Of a stretch of DNA of 42,374 nucleotides, positions 7,672 to 16,903 are shown one piece after another. A model generated the notes under the pieces. That model was not told the DNA's origin. It saw only the letters and a list, made by a program, of their open reading frames with translations, and made no database searches. Made by a program: the position numbers and the translations under genes. Position 1 is the first letter of the stretch; every line of letters begins with the position of its first letter. The stretch is from Maritimibacter sp. (lineage in GTDB: Bacteria > Pseudomonadota > Alphaproteobacteria > Rhodobacterales > Rhodobacteraceae): assembly GCA_002701395.1 (NCBI GenBank), contig NZVC01000016.1, positions 1 through 42,374 of the forward strand, given 5' to 3'.

Positions 7672-8337
7672 TCAGAAATCGAGATCGGCGTAATGCTGCG
7701 GCGGCGGAAAGCCCGGGACCTGATCCGCAAGGATCGACCGGAAGGCGGGGCGCGACTTGATCTTGGCGTACCAGTCCTTGACGCTTGCGTTCCGGTTCCA
7801 GTCGACGTCGCGGATGTAATCCAGCGAAGACAGGTGCGCGGCGGCGGCGAAATCGGCCAGCGTCATGGAATCCCCGGCCAGCCAGCGCCGCTGGTCCAGC
7901 AGCCATTCCATGTAGTCGAGGTGATACTTGATCTTCTGGGCGCCCATCTTGACGTTCTTCGATTCAGGATAGCCCAGCCCCATCACCTTCTTGTTCACCC
8001 GCTCGTACAAGAGCTTCGAGGTGACCTCGTGGTGGAACTTGTCGTCGAACCACATCACCAGCCGCCGCACCTCGTGCCGCTGACGGGGATCGCGCGGCAT
8101 CAGCGGCGGTTCGGGATGGGTTTCCTCGATGTACTCGCAGATCGGGCCGCTTTCGGCCAACGTCAGCCCGCCCATCTTCAGCACCGGAACCTTGCCCGCC
8201 GGGTTGCGCCGCAAAAAGTCAGGCTCTTGCTCCCAGTATCGTTCCTCGACCAGCTCGACCTCGATCTTCTTCTCGGCAAGCGACAGCCGCACCTTGCGGC
8301 AGAAGGGCGACAGGGGCACGTGGAACAGGCGGTTCAT
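7672..8337 (-). CDS. Glutathione S-transferase family protein
   Basis: A 221-residue cytosolic protein with the GST plan. The thioredoxin-like domain (1-78) has SPFCRK at 10-15 and the glutathione-binding PAGKVPVLKMGGLTLAES loop. The all-helical carboxy domain (about 90-215) has the capping motif LAGDSMTLADFAAAAHLSSLDY. The likely active residue is Ser10 or Cys13. The substrate is unknown: such bacterial GSTs act on electrophiles or small thiol intermediates. It lies upstream of queG on the same strand with an 81-bp gap filled by a palindromic repeat, so co-transcription is uncertain. The ribosome site is weak. Confidence 0.9.
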   Translation of the reverse strand: MNRLFHVPLSPFCRKVRLSLAEKKIEVELVEERYWEQEPDFLRRNPAGKVPVLKMGGLTLAESGPICEYIEETHPEPPLMPRDPRQRHEVRRLVMWFDDKFHHEVTSKLLYERVNKKVMGLGYPESKNVKMGAQKIKYHLDYMEWLLDQRRWLAGDSMTLADFAAAAHLSSLDYIRDVDWNRNASVKDWYAKIKSRPAFRSILADQVPGFPPPQHYADLDF

Positions 8338-8393
8338 GGGGCTATCGGTCCGGGTAGGGGCACCGGCATGAATGCCGTGTTAACGCTCCGATT

Positions 8394-9110
8394 TCAACTC
8401 TCGAAACAGTCGTCCCGCCCATCTGCGCGGATGGTCGCGGCCCCGGACCGGATCGCGGCGGCCCGGCGCTGGACGAAGGCGGACGGGTTCGAGGCGGACC
8501 TGTCCTTGGGATCGGGCAGGATCGCGGCCAGCAACGCCGCCTGCTGATCCGACAGATCCGCCGCCGAAACCCCGAAATAGTGACGCGCGGCAGCCTCGAC
8601 CCCGAAGACGCCCGCGTCGAACTCGACCATGTTCAGGTAGATCTCCAGCAGGCGGCGCTTGGACCAGACCGCTTCGACCGCCGGGGTGATGCCGGCCTCC
8701 AGCGCCTTTCGCAGCCAAGACCGCCCGTGCCACAGGAACACGTTCTTCACGACCTGCTGGCTGATGGTGGACGCGCCCCGGTTGCTGCCCGCTTCGATTG
8801 CGGCGCGGATCGCCGACATGTCGAAGCCCCAGTGCAGGCAATAGTTGGCGTCCTCGGCCGCGACCACCGACCGCGCCATCACCGGCGCGATCTGATCCAT
8901 GTCGACCCATTCCCGGTCGACACCGCCAAGGCGCCGGCCTTCCGAGACGATGTAGGGCGTCGTCGGCGGATTGACGAAGGCATAAAGCGAGATGATCACG
9001 ACCAGCAGCACGACGATCCCCCCAAGGACGACCCCGGCACGGCGCAGAAGCCAACGGCCTGGCCGGATTGGCTTGTTCTTCTTTTTCGCCGCCGGTTTGC
9101 GCTTTGCCAT
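8394..9110 (-). CDS. mtgA: Monofunctional peptidoglycan glycosyltransferase
   Basis: A 238-residue GT51 enzyme that polymerises lipid II into glycan strands on the periplasmic face of the inner membrane. It has a Lys-rich cytosolic tail (1-19), one membrane anchor (about 24-46), then the transglycosylase domain. All family motifs are present: catalytic Glu86 in AAEDANYCLHWGFD, GASTISQQVVKNVFL, and RRLLEIYLNMVEF. There is no penicillin-binding domain, so it is the monofunctional form, and the length is normal. It lies downstream of gltB but behind a strong terminator, so it probably has its own promoter. Confidence 0.95.
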   Translation of the reverse strand: MAKRKPAAKKKNKPIRPGRWLLRRAGVVLGGIVVLLVVIISLYAFVNPPTTPYIVSEGRRLGGVDREWVDMDQIAPVMARSVVAAEDANYCLHWGFDMSAIRAAIEAGSNRGASTISQQVVKNVFLWHGRSWLRKALEAGITPAVEAVWSKRRLLEIYLNMVEFDAGVFGVEAAARHYFGVSAADLSDQQAALLAAILPDPKDRSASNPSAFVQRRAAAIRSGAATIRADGRDDCFES

Positions 9111-9203
9111 GTCTGTCCAAAAGCACGGGGCGCGGAACCGGTCAAGCCGCCGCGCGGATGACGTGGGCGGCCTGTGTCGGGCACGTCCCGACCCCCGAAA
9201 ATG

Positions 9204-9239
9204 AAAGACCCCGCCGCGATCTCTCGTGGCGGGGTCTTT
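9204..9239 (-). terminator. Intrinsic terminator after gltB
   Basis: A long hairpin with a 12-bp perfect outer stem (AAAGACCCCGCC, 9204-9215, with 9228-9239) that extends inward with one wobble. It starts 19 nt after the gltB stop. On the minus strand it ends TCTTTCATTTT. It separates gltB from mtgA. Confidence 0.88.
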
Positions 9240-9257
9240 GCTGATTGCGGGGCGGAC

Positions 9258-12200
9258 TTACTCGGCCGGGACGCGCACGTCCTCGTTGCCAAGCGGGTGC
9301 TTCAGCTTGTTCAGCATTTCCCTCGGCACCACCTGCACGAAGTGTCCGCGCGCGGTTTCCCAGTGCTGAAGGATATCTTCCGCCTTCTGGCTCATCGTTT
9401 CGGCGGCGTGCCGCCCGATCAGGTTCAGAAGCTGCTCTTCCCAATGCTCGCCTTCGACCGGGCAGGTCACGAGGGTCTCCATGTTCATGAAGTTCTTCGC
9501 GACGCCGTCCGGGTCGTACAGATAGGCCATGCCGCCGGTCATACCGGCGCCGAAGTTGGCACCGATGGACCCAAGGATGACCGCGACACCGCCGGTCATG
9601 TACTCGCACCCGTTGGACCCGCAGCCCTCGATCACGACCTGCGCGCCCGAGTTCCGCACCGCGAACCGCTCGCCCGCGCGGCCAGCCGCGAACAGGTAGC
9701 CATCGGTCGCGCCGTACAGCACCGTGTTGCCGATGATCGTGTTCTCGGACGCGATCAGCGGGCTGGCCATCGTCGGCCGCACCACGATGGTACCGCCGGA
9801 CAGGCCCTTGCCGACATAGTCGTTGGCGTCGCCCGCGACTTCCAGCTTCAGGCCCGGCGCCGCGAAGGCGCCCAGCGACTGACCGGCGGACCCCGCCAGC
9901 TTCACCGTCAGGTGGTCCGACTGCAGGTCGTTGCGCATTCCGAACCGCTTCACGATGTGGCTCGACGTGCGGGTGCCGATCGTGCGGTGGGTGTTCCGCA
10001 CGGCATAGGACAGCTGCATCTTCTCGCCTTCTTCCAGGAAGCGCGCGGCGTCCGCGACGATCTCGGCATCCAGCGTGTCCGGAACCACGTTACGCGGGCG
10101 GGTCCGGTCGTACTTGATGTCCTCTGCCCCATCCACCGTGATGAGCAGCGGGTTGAGGTCCAGATCGTCCAGATGCGCGGCACCCCGGCTGACCTGGCTT
10201 AGCAGGTCGGCGCGGCCGATCACCTCGTCCAGCGACCGGGCCCCGATCTTGGCAAGGATCTCGCGGACTTCCTGCGCGTAGAAGGTGATAAGGTTCACCA
10301 CCTTGTCCGCGTTGCCGGTGAACTTGTCCCGCAGCGCCGGATCCTGCGTGCAGACGCCCACCGGACAGGTGTTCGACTGGCACTGGCGGACCATGATGCA
10401 GCCCATCGCGATCAGCGCGGCGGTGCCGATGCCGTATTCCTCGGCACCCAGCATCGCGGCCATGACGATGTCACGCCCGGTCCGCAGACCGCCGTCGGTC
10501 CGCAGGGTGACGCGGCCGCGCAGGTTGTTCATCGACAGAACCTGATGCGCCTCGGTCAGGCCCATCTCCCACGGCAGACCCGCGTATTTGATGGACGTGG
10601 CCGGCGAGGCGCCGGTACCGCCGTTGTGACCCGAGATCAGGATGACGTCGGCCTTCGCCTTCGCCACGCCCGCCGCGATGGTGCCGACGCCCGAGGACGC
10701 CACCAGCTTCACCGTGACCTTGGCCCGCGGGTTGATCTGCTTGAGGTCGTAGATCAGCTGCGCAAGGTCCTCGATCGAGTAGATGTCGTGGTGCGGCGGC
10801 GGCGAGATCAGCGTCACGCCGGGCGTCGAGTGACGCAGGCGCGCGATCAGCTCGGTCACCTTCATGCCGGGCAGCTGGCCGCCTTCGCCGGGCTTGGCGC
10901 CCTGCGCGACCTTGATCTCAAGCTCTTCGCACTGGTTCAGGTACTCGGCGGTGACGCCGAAGCGGCCCGATGCAACCTGCTTGATCTTGGCCGACGGGTT
11001 GTCGCCGTTGGGTTCCGGCACGAAATGCGCCGGATCTTCGCCGCCCTCGCCGGAATCCGACTTGGCGCCGATCCGGTTCATCGCGACGTTCAGCGTCTTG
11101 TGCGCCTCGGGCGACAGCGCGCCCAGCGACATGCCCGGCGTCACGAACCGCTTTCGGATCGACGTAATGCTTTCCACCTCTTCCAGCGGGATCGCCTTGC
11201 CCAGCGGCTTGATGTCCAGCAGGTCGCGCAGATGGATCGGCGGCATCGCCTTCATCTTGTTCGAGTACTGCTTCCACAGTTCATAGGACGCGCGGTTGCA
11301 GGCGGCCTGCAGCATGTGCATCGCCTGCGCTTCCCATGCATGGGTCTCGCCCGACTTGCGCGCCTTGTAGAAGCCGCCGATCGGCAGCACGTCGCGGCCG
11401 CCCATCCAGCCGGCCTTGTGCACTTCGATCAGCTTCTTCTGGATGCCAGAGACGCCGATGCCCGAGATACGGCTGTGCATCCCCGGGAAGAACTCGGCCA
11501 CCATCGCGCGGGACAGGCCCACCGCCTCGAAGTTGAGACCGCCGCGATAGGACGAGATCACCGAGATGCCCATCTTGGACATGATCTTCAGCAGGCCCGC
11601 ATCCACGGCGGCGCGATAGTTCGACATCGCCTCGGTCAGCGACATGTCGAACAGGCCGCGGTCGATGCGGTCGGCGATGCTGTCTTCGGCGAGATAGGCG
11701 TTCACCACGGTGGCGCCACAGCCGATCAGCACGGCAAAGTAATGCGGGTCGACGCATTCCGCCGAGCGCACGTTCAGCGAGCAGAAGGTCCGCAGGCCCT
11801 TGCGGGTCAGCCACGAATGCACCGCGCTGGTCGCAAGGATCATCGGCATCGCGACCTTGTCCTCGTTCTGGTGCATATCGCTCAGAACAAGGTGGCCGGC
11901 GCCGGAACGCACGGCGTCTTCGGCCTCGGCGCGGATGCGCGTCAGTTCGGCACGCAGCGCGTTCTCGTCACCGTCCTTCGGGAAGGTACAGTCGATCTCG
12001 ACCATCGGCGCGTTGAAGTTTTCGACAAGGATGTCGAACTGCGCGTTGGCGACGAACGGGCTGTCCAGAACGATGATCTCGGTCTGGCTGCTGTCCTCGT
12101 CCAGCACGTTCTTGAGGTTGCCGAACCGCGTCTTCAGAGACATCACGCGGTATTCCCGCAGGCTGTCGATCGGCGGGTTGGTCACCTGACTGAAGTTCTG

Positions 12201-13796
12201 ACGGAAGAAGTGCGACAGGGGCCGGTACTTTTCCGAAAGCACGGCGGACGGCGTGTCGTCGCCCATCGACGCGATCAGCTCTTTGCCGTCGTCGACCATC
12301 GGCGACAGCACGGTTTCCATCTCTTCAAGGCTGAAGCCCGCAGCGATCTGGCGCTTGCGCAGTTCGCCGCCGGTGTACAGCGGCGCTTCGGTCGCCTGCG
12401 ACAGCTCTGCGTCAAGCTCGTTGATCTTGCCGACCCAGTCGCCGAACGGCTGGCTGTTGGCCAGACGGTCCTTGATCTCGGAATCGTGGAACAGCTTGCC
12501 TTCCTGCATGTCCACGGCCAGCAGCTGGCCCGGACCAAGCGCGCCCTTCTCGATCACGGTGCTTTCGTCGACCGGCACCATGCCAGCCTCGGACCCTGCG
12601 ATCACAAGGTTGTCGCCGGTGACGACATAGCGCATCGGGCGCAGGCCGTTCCGGTCGAGACCGGCGCAAACCCAGCGGCCATCCGTCATCGCCAGAGCGG
12701 CGGGGCCGTCCCACGGCTCCATCACCGAGTTGCAGTAGCTGTACATGTCGCGCCACGCCTGCGGCAGCTCGATCGCCTGCTGCGACCAGCTTTCGGGCAC
12801 CAGCATGGTCTTCGCCATCGGCGCCGACCGACCGGCCCGCACCAGCACCTCGAACACGGAATCAAGCGCGGCCGAGTCCGACGATCCCTGCGGGATGATC
12901 GGCTTGATGTCCTCGGCCAGATCCCCGAAGGCGCCGGACGCCATGCGGATCTCGTGGCTTTTCATCCAGTTGGAGTTGCCCTTGATCGTGTTGATCTCGC
13001 CGTTGTGGGCCAGCATCCGGAACGGCTGAGCCAGCCACCACTGCGGGAAGGTGTTGGTCGAATACCGCTGGTGATAGATCGCGAAGGCGCTTTCGAAACG
13101 GTCGTCCTTGAGGTCCGGGTAGAACTCGGCCACCTGCTCGGCCAGCATCATGCCCTTGTAGATGATCGACCGGCACGACAGCGACGCGATGTAAAGCTGA
13201 CCGACACCAGCCGCGGCCGAGGCTTTCTCGATCCGGCGACGGATGACGTACAGTTCGCGTTCGAAGGTTTCCTCGTCGGCGCCCTTCGAGTTGGCTATCA
13301 GGATCTGTTCGATCTCGGGACGGGTGGCGTTGGCCTTTTCGCCAAGCACAGAGACATCCACCGGAACGTGACGCCAGCCGTAGATGTAATAGCCCATCCG
13401 CAGCACTTCGGTCTCGACGATCGTGCGGCAGGTTTCCTGCGCCCCGAAGTCGGTACGCGGCAGGAACACCTGACCGACCGCGATCAGCTGGTCTTCCTTC
13501 GGCTTGTGGCCGGTCCGCTCGATCTGTTCGAAGAAGAACGCCGGCGGGATCTGAACGTGAATGCCCGCGCCGTCGCCGGTTTTGCCGTCGGCATCAACAG
13601 CGCCACGGTGCCAGATCGCTTTCAGCGCATCGATGCCCGCCTCGACGACCTTCCGGCTTTTCTTGCCGTCGACCGACACGACGAGACCAACGCCGCACGA
13701 CGACTTCTCGTCATCATCGCGGTACAGGCTGTTCTCGGCCATCCACGCCCGACGCGCTTCTTCGCGCGCCACCCAGGCTTCATCATAGGTCGTCAT
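9258..13796 (-). CDS. gltB: Glutamate synthase (NADPH) large subunit
   Basis: A 1512-residue large (alpha) subunit. It hydrolyses glutamine and uses the ammonia with 2-oxoglutarate to make glutamate; electrons come from NADPH through GltD. The first 33 residues are a propeptide: removal exposes Cys34 in SSCGVGLVVSVDG, the glutaminase nucleophile. Next come the glutaminase domain (about 34-430), the central domain, the FMN-binding synthase domain (GHNGGTGASPATSIKYAG, about 1040) and the 3Fe-4S cysteines in CIMVRQCQSNTCPVGVCTQ. A Gly-rich GXGXG beta-helix domain closes the protein (GAFAAPGLKLEVAGDANDYVGKGLSGG and after). A strong AAGGAGG site precedes the ATG. It is the last gene of the gltD-GFA-gltB set. 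Confidence 0.97.
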   Translation of the reverse strand: MTTYDEAWVAREEARRAWMAENSLYRDDDEKSSCGVGLVVSVDGKKSRKVVEAGIDALKAIWHRGAVDADGKTGDGAGIHVQIPPAFFFEQIERTGHKPKEDQLIAVGQVFLPRTDFGAQETCRTIVETEVLRMGYYIYGWRHVPVDVSVLGEKANATRPEIEQILIANSKGADEETFERELYVIRRRIEKASAAAGVGQLYIASLSCRSIIYKGMMLAEQVAEFYPDLKDDRFESAFAIYHQRYSTNTFPQWWLAQPFRMLAHNGEINTIKGNSNWMKSHEIRMASGAFGDLAEDIKPIIPQGSSDSAALDSVFEVLVRAGRSAPMAKTMLVPESWSQQAIELPQAWRDMYSYCNSVMEPWDGPAALAMTDGRWVCAGLDRNGLRPMRYVVTGDNLVIAGSEAGMVPVDESTVIEKGALGPGQLLAVDMQEGKLFHDSEIKDRLANSQPFGDWVGKINELDAELSQATEAPLYTGGELRKRQIAAGFSLEEMETVLSPMVDDGKELIASMGDDTPSAVLSEKYRPLSHFFRQNFSQVTNPPIDSLREYRVMSLKTRFGNLKNVLDEDSSQTEIIVLDSPFVANAQFDILVENFNAPMVEIDCTFPKDGDENALRAELTRIRAEAEDAVRSGAGHLVLSDMHQNEDKVAMPMILATSAVHSWLTRKGLRTFCSLNVRSAECVDPHYFAVLIGCGATVVNAYLAEDSIADRIDRGLFDMSLTEAMSNYRAAVDAGLLKIMSKMGISVISSYRGGLNFEAVGLSRAMVAEFFPGMHSRISGIGVSGIQKKLIEVHKAGWMGGRDVLPIGGFYKARKSGETHAWEAQAMHMLQAACNRASYELWKQYSNKMKAMPPIHLRDLLDIKPLGKAIPLEEVESITSIRKRFVTPGMSLGALSPEAHKTLNVAMNRIGAKSDSGEGGEDPAHFVPEPNGDNPSAKIKQVASGRFGVTAEYLNQCEELEIKVAQGAKPGEGGQLPGMKVTELIARLRHSTPGVTLISPPPHHDIYSIEDLAQLIYDLKQINPRAKVTVKLVASSGVGTIAAGVAKAKADVILISGHNGGTGASPATSIKYAGLPWEMGLTEAHQVLSMNNLRGRVTLRTDGGLRTGRDIVMAAMLGAEEYGIGTAALIAMGCIMVRQCQSNTCPVGVCTQDPALRDKFTGNADKVVNLITFYAQEVREILAKIGARSLDEVIGRADLLSQVSRGAAHLDDLDLNPLLITVDGAEDIKYDRTRPRNVVPDTLDAEIVADAARFLEEGEKMQLSYAVRNTHRTIGTRTSSHIVKRFGMRNDLQSDHLTVKLAGSAGQSLGAFAAPGLKLEVAGDANDYVGKGLSGGTIVVRPTMASPLIASENTIIGNTVLYGATDGYLFAAGRAGERFAVRNSGAQVVIEGCGSNGCEYMTGGVAVILGSIGANFGAGMTGGMAYLYDPDGVAKNFMNMETLVTCPVEGEHWEEQLLNLIGRHAAETMSQKAEDILQHWETARGHFVQVVPREMLNKLKHPLGNEDVRVPAE

Positions 13797-13912
13797 CTGG
13801 CGTCCTCCTTACTGGCTGCCACCGCCGGGCCTGCCCGGTGGGGTCGCTCCGCCCGCGGCGCCCCGCGTGCGGCTGTAGATCCAATGTCCGTCCCGAACAC
13901 TGGCAGGTTGCT

Positions 13913-14365
13913 TCACCCTGCCTGATTCTCGGGGTCCGTGTTCAGTGCGCCGAACCGCGCGATGCAGTCCTGGCGTGTCATCAGTGTCCGGTCGCTGCCT
14001 TCGAAGGCATAACTGTCCGGTTTGTGGTCGATGAATATCTCGTTCACCAACCGAAAGCCGTTCGCGTCGTCGAACAGCCCAAGCGGCATTTCCGTGTCCG
14101 TCTGGTCGTCCGCCGTCATCCGGTAGAACAGGTTCGACCCGCATTCATCGCACCACGCGCGTTCCGCCCAGCCGCTGGTCTGCGCCCGCCGGATGTGCGC
14201 GGTGCCGGTCCAGTCGATGTTCGCCGTCGGAACCGTGACCGCGATCATCGCCGAGCCGGTCCAGCGGCGGCAGGTCTCGCAATGGCAGATCCCGGCCTTG
14301 TCCTGAACATCGCGTGCAACGAAACGAACCGCCCCGCAAACGCAGCCACCGGCGCGCGTGCTCAT
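13913..14365 (-). CDS. GFA-family (CENP-V/GFA domain) zinc protein inside the gltD-gltB set
   Basis: A 150-residue protein of the GFA (glutathione-dependent formaldehyde-activating-like) fold. The zinc-binding cysteines are visible: CVCGAVRF near the start, CHCETCRRWTGSAM, and the CDECGSNLFYRM pair. Family members bind Zn and often glutathione. The claimed formaldehyde activity is disputed, so I give no reaction. I start at the ATG 14365; a GTG at 14374 would add three residues. It lies between gltD (71 bp upstream) and gltB (116 bp downstream) on the same strand, and so is likely co-transcribed with glutamate synthase. That position is unusual, and no functional link is known to me. Confidence 0.85.
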   Translation of the reverse strand: MSTRAGGCVCGAVRFVARDVQDKAGICHCETCRRWTGSAMIAVTVPTANIDWTGTAHIRRAQTSGWAERAWCDECGSNLFYRMTADDQTDTEMPLGLFDDANGFRLVNEIFIDHKPDSYAFEGSDRTLMTRQDCIARFGALNTDPENQAG

Positions 14366-14436
14366 GCCGCACACGGGACAGCCGCCCCGAAGGGCGACCG
14401 GCCATCCAGCGTGAACCCCGCGACCATCCGCCCCGA

Positions 14437-15870
14437 TTACTCGGCTGCGACCTGCGCCGGCGCGTTCAGGAAGTCGAGGATCGACTCCGCCGCTTCACGC
14501 CCGTCGCGGATTGCCCAGACCACCAGCGACGCGCCGCGCACGATGTCCCCGACGGCATAGACGCCTTCAAGGTTCGTGGCGTGGGTGCGGAAGTCGGCCT
14601 TGACCGTGCCCCAGCGGGTCACTTCCAGCCCATCCACGCCCCACAGCTTCGGCAGGTCTTCGGGTTCGAAGCCCAGCGCCATCACGACAAGGTCGGCGTC
14701 TTCCAGATAGTCGGCGCCCTCGATCACTTCGGGGCTGCGGCGGCCGGACGCATCCGGTGCGCCAAGACGCATCTTCTGGATCATCACGCCTTCGACCGTC
14801 TCGCCGCTGAAGCCCTTCGGCGCCGTCAGCCAGACGAACTCGACACCCTCTTCCTCGGCGTTCGCCACCTCGCGCTGCGAGCCTGGCATGTTGGCCCTGT
14901 CGCGGCGATAGAGACACTTCACGCTTTCGGCGCCCTGCCGGATCGCGGTGCGCACGCAGTCCATCGCGGTATCGCCACCGCCGACCACGACGACGCGCTT
15001 GCCCGCGGCGTTCAGCTCGCCCGAGTTATATTCCTCGACATCGTCGCCGAAGCTGACCTTGTTCGAGCAGGTGAGATAGTCGATCGCCCGCACGATACCC
15101 TGCGCGCCAACGCCGGGGGCCTGAAGGCCACGGCTTTTGTAGACGCCGGTCGCGATCAGGACGGCGTCGTGCTTGCCGCGGATCGCTTCGAACGAGATGT
15201 CTTCGCCCACGTCGCAGTTCAGCACGAACTCGACGCCGGATTCCTCAAGCTGGGCGACGCGGGCCATGACCACGTCCTTCTCCAGCTTGAAGCCGGGGAT
15301 GCCATAGGTCAGCAGGCCGCCAGCGCGGTCATAGCGGTCGTAGACCGTGACCTGCACGCCCTGACGGCGCAGCGCGTCGGCAGCGGCAAGCCCGCCCGGA
15401 CCGGCGCCGATGATTCCCACGGATTCGGGACGATCCTCGGCCGGCTTGATCGGCTTGACCCAGCCCATCTCCCACGCGGTGTCGGTGATGTACTTCTCGA
15501 TCGACCCGATCGTGACGGTGCCGTGACCCGACTGTTCGATCACGCAGTTGCCTTCGCACAGACGGTCCTGCGGGCAGATGCGGCCGCAGATCTCGGGGAA
15601 GGTGTTGGTGGCCTGAGAGACCTCGTAGGCTTCCTGCAGGCGGCCCTCGGCCGTCAGCTTCAGCCAGTCGGGAATGTTGTTGTGCAACGGGCAGTGCGAC
15701 TGGCAGTAGGGCACGCCGCACTGGCTGCACCGGCTCGACTGCTGCTGTGCCTTTTCGTGCGCGTATTCCGCGTAGATTTCCTGAAAGTCCTGACGGCGCA
15801 GATCGGGGGCACGCTTCTCTGGCATGTCCCGATCGACCGACGTGAACTTCAGCATCATCTGTTTCGCCAT
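14437..15870 (-). CDS. gltD: Glutamate synthase (NADPH) small subunit
   Basis: A 477-residue beta subunit that takes electrons from NADPH and passes them by FAD and iron-sulfur clusters to GltB. The amino part has the two cysteine sets that hold the 4Fe-4S centres: CSQCGVPYCQSHCPLHNNIPDW and CGRICPQDRLCEGNC. The FAD motif VGIIGAGPGGLAAADALR is at about 150-167, and the NADPH motif VVVVGGGDTAMDC near 290. The block VYAVGDIVRGASLVVWAIRDGREAA near the end also binds FAD. A GGAGG site precedes the ATG. It is divergent from uppP over 220 bp; an AT-rich patch (TTGACT at 15932-15937, TTTTAT at 15907-15912, minus strand) may hold its promoter. Confidence 0.96.
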   Translation of the reverse strand: MAKQMMLKFTSVDRDMPEKRAPDLRRQDFQEIYAEYAHEKAQQQSSRCSQCGVPYCQSHCPLHNNIPDWLKLTAEGRLQEAYEVSQATNTFPEICGRICPQDRLCEGNCVIEQSGHGTVTIGSIEKYITDTAWEMGWVKPIKPAEDRPESVGIIGAGPGGLAAADALRRQGVQVTVYDRYDRAGGLLTYGIPGFKLEKDVVMARVAQLEESGVEFVLNCDVGEDISFEAIRGKHDAVLIATGVYKSRGLQAPGVGAQGIVRAIDYLTCSNKVSFGDDVEEYNSGELNAAGKRVVVVGGGDTAMDCVRTAIRQGAESVKCLYRRDRANMPGSQREVANAEEEGVEFVWLTAPKGFSGETVEGVMIQKMRLGAPDASGRRSPEVIEGADYLEDADLVVMALGFEPEDLPKLWGVDGLEVTRWGTVKADFRTHATNLEGVYAVGDIVRGASLVVWAIRDGREAAESILDFLNAPAQVAAE

Positions 15871-16090
15871 CTAGGCAGACCTCCACGAATGGGTGTTGGC
15901 GGTGCTATAAAAGAGGTTGGATCGGAAATAAAGTCAAAAGAGCTGACCTTTTTTCGCTGTTCGGATGCGGAAGCGGTCGATTTCAGCGCGAACGGCGTAT
16001 TTTTAGGTCAGCACGATTTACCTTTATTGTTCCTTTCAATTGGAGGACAAGCGGATAGCTTCAAGCCCACGAATCATGAACGTGTAATCC

Positions 16091-16894
16091 ATGCCCCTTC
16101 TCCACATCCTCCTTGTTGCATTGATACAGGGCCTGACCGAATTTCTTCCGGTTTCTTCCTCTGGGCACCTGATTCTCTTACCGAATCTTACCGGACTCCA
16201 GGACCAAGGACAGGTCATAGACGTGGCCGTACACGTCGGCACGCTTGGCGCGGTGATCCTGTATTTCTGGCAGGACGTGAAGCTGACGCTGGCTGGCATC
16301 CCCCACCTTCTGCGCGGCCGCATCAATTTCCCGGGCGCGGGGCTGGCGCTTTGCCTTGTCCTTGCGACGATCCCGGTCGTGATTGTCGGTCTGATCCTGA
16401 ACCTGACGGGTCTGGACGACATGATGCGGTCCACCGCAGTGATCGGCTGGACCATGCTGATCTTCGGGATCGTGCTGTACTGGGCGGACAAATACAGCCC
16501 CGAACGGCGCCCGGCAGAGTTCTGGAACATCCGCGACGCCGCCATCATGGGCCTGTGGCAAGCCATCGCGCTGATCCCCGGAACCTCGCGGTCGGGGATC
16601 ACGATCACCGCTGCGCGCCGGCTGGGCTATAACCGGCGCGGCGCCGCGAAGCTGGCGATGCTGATGTCGATCCCGACGATCCTTGCGTCCGGCGTGCTGC
16701 TGGGTGCCGAGGTCGCGGTCACCGCAGACGCCGCCGCCGCGCGGGACGGGGCGATTGCCGCCGTCTTCGCCTTTGGCGCGGCGCTGTTCGCGCTGTGGTT
16801 CATGATGAAGCTGCTGAAATCTGTCAGCTTCACGCCCTACGTGATCTATCGTGTCGTTCTGGGCGTCATCCTGCTGGTCATCGCCTACAGCTAG
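16091..16894 (+). CDS. uppP: Undecaprenyl-diphosphatase
   Basis: A 267-residue integral membrane enzyme (BacA/UppP) that dephosphorylates undecaprenyl pyrophosphate so that the lipid carrier can be reused for peptidoglycan and other envelope polymers. It shows both signature regions: QGLTEFLPVSSSGHL (Glu17, Ser22-Ser24, His26) and the second repeat IPGTSRSGITITAARRLG. It has about eight hydrophobic segments. Loss or overproduction of such enzymes changes bacitracin sensitivity in other bacteria. There is no good Shine-Dalgarno sequence before the ATG. It converges on the NDUFA9-like gene, 9 bp away, and diverges from gltD. Confidence 0.95.
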   Translation: MPLLHILLVALIQGLTEFLPVSSSGHLILLPNLTGLQDQGQVIDVAVHVGTLGAVILYFWQDVKLTLAGIPHLLRGRINFPGAGLALCLVLATIPVVIVGLILNLTGLDDMMRSTAVIGWTMLIFGIVLYWADKYSPERRPAEFWNIRDAAIMGLWQAIALIPGTSRSGITITAARRLGYNRRGAAKLAMLMSIPTILASGVLLGAEVAVTADAAAARDGAIAAVFAFGAALFALWFMMKLLKSVSFTPYVIYRVVLGVILLVIAYS

Positions 16895-16903
16895 GCGACG
16901 ACC

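Noticed and set aside
10545..13925. 1126-codon plus-strand open frame
   Set aside because: It is antisense to gltB, a complete and clearly conserved gene. The reading is rich in His, Arg, Asp and Gly, as expected for a mirror of GC-rich codons, and there is no domain.
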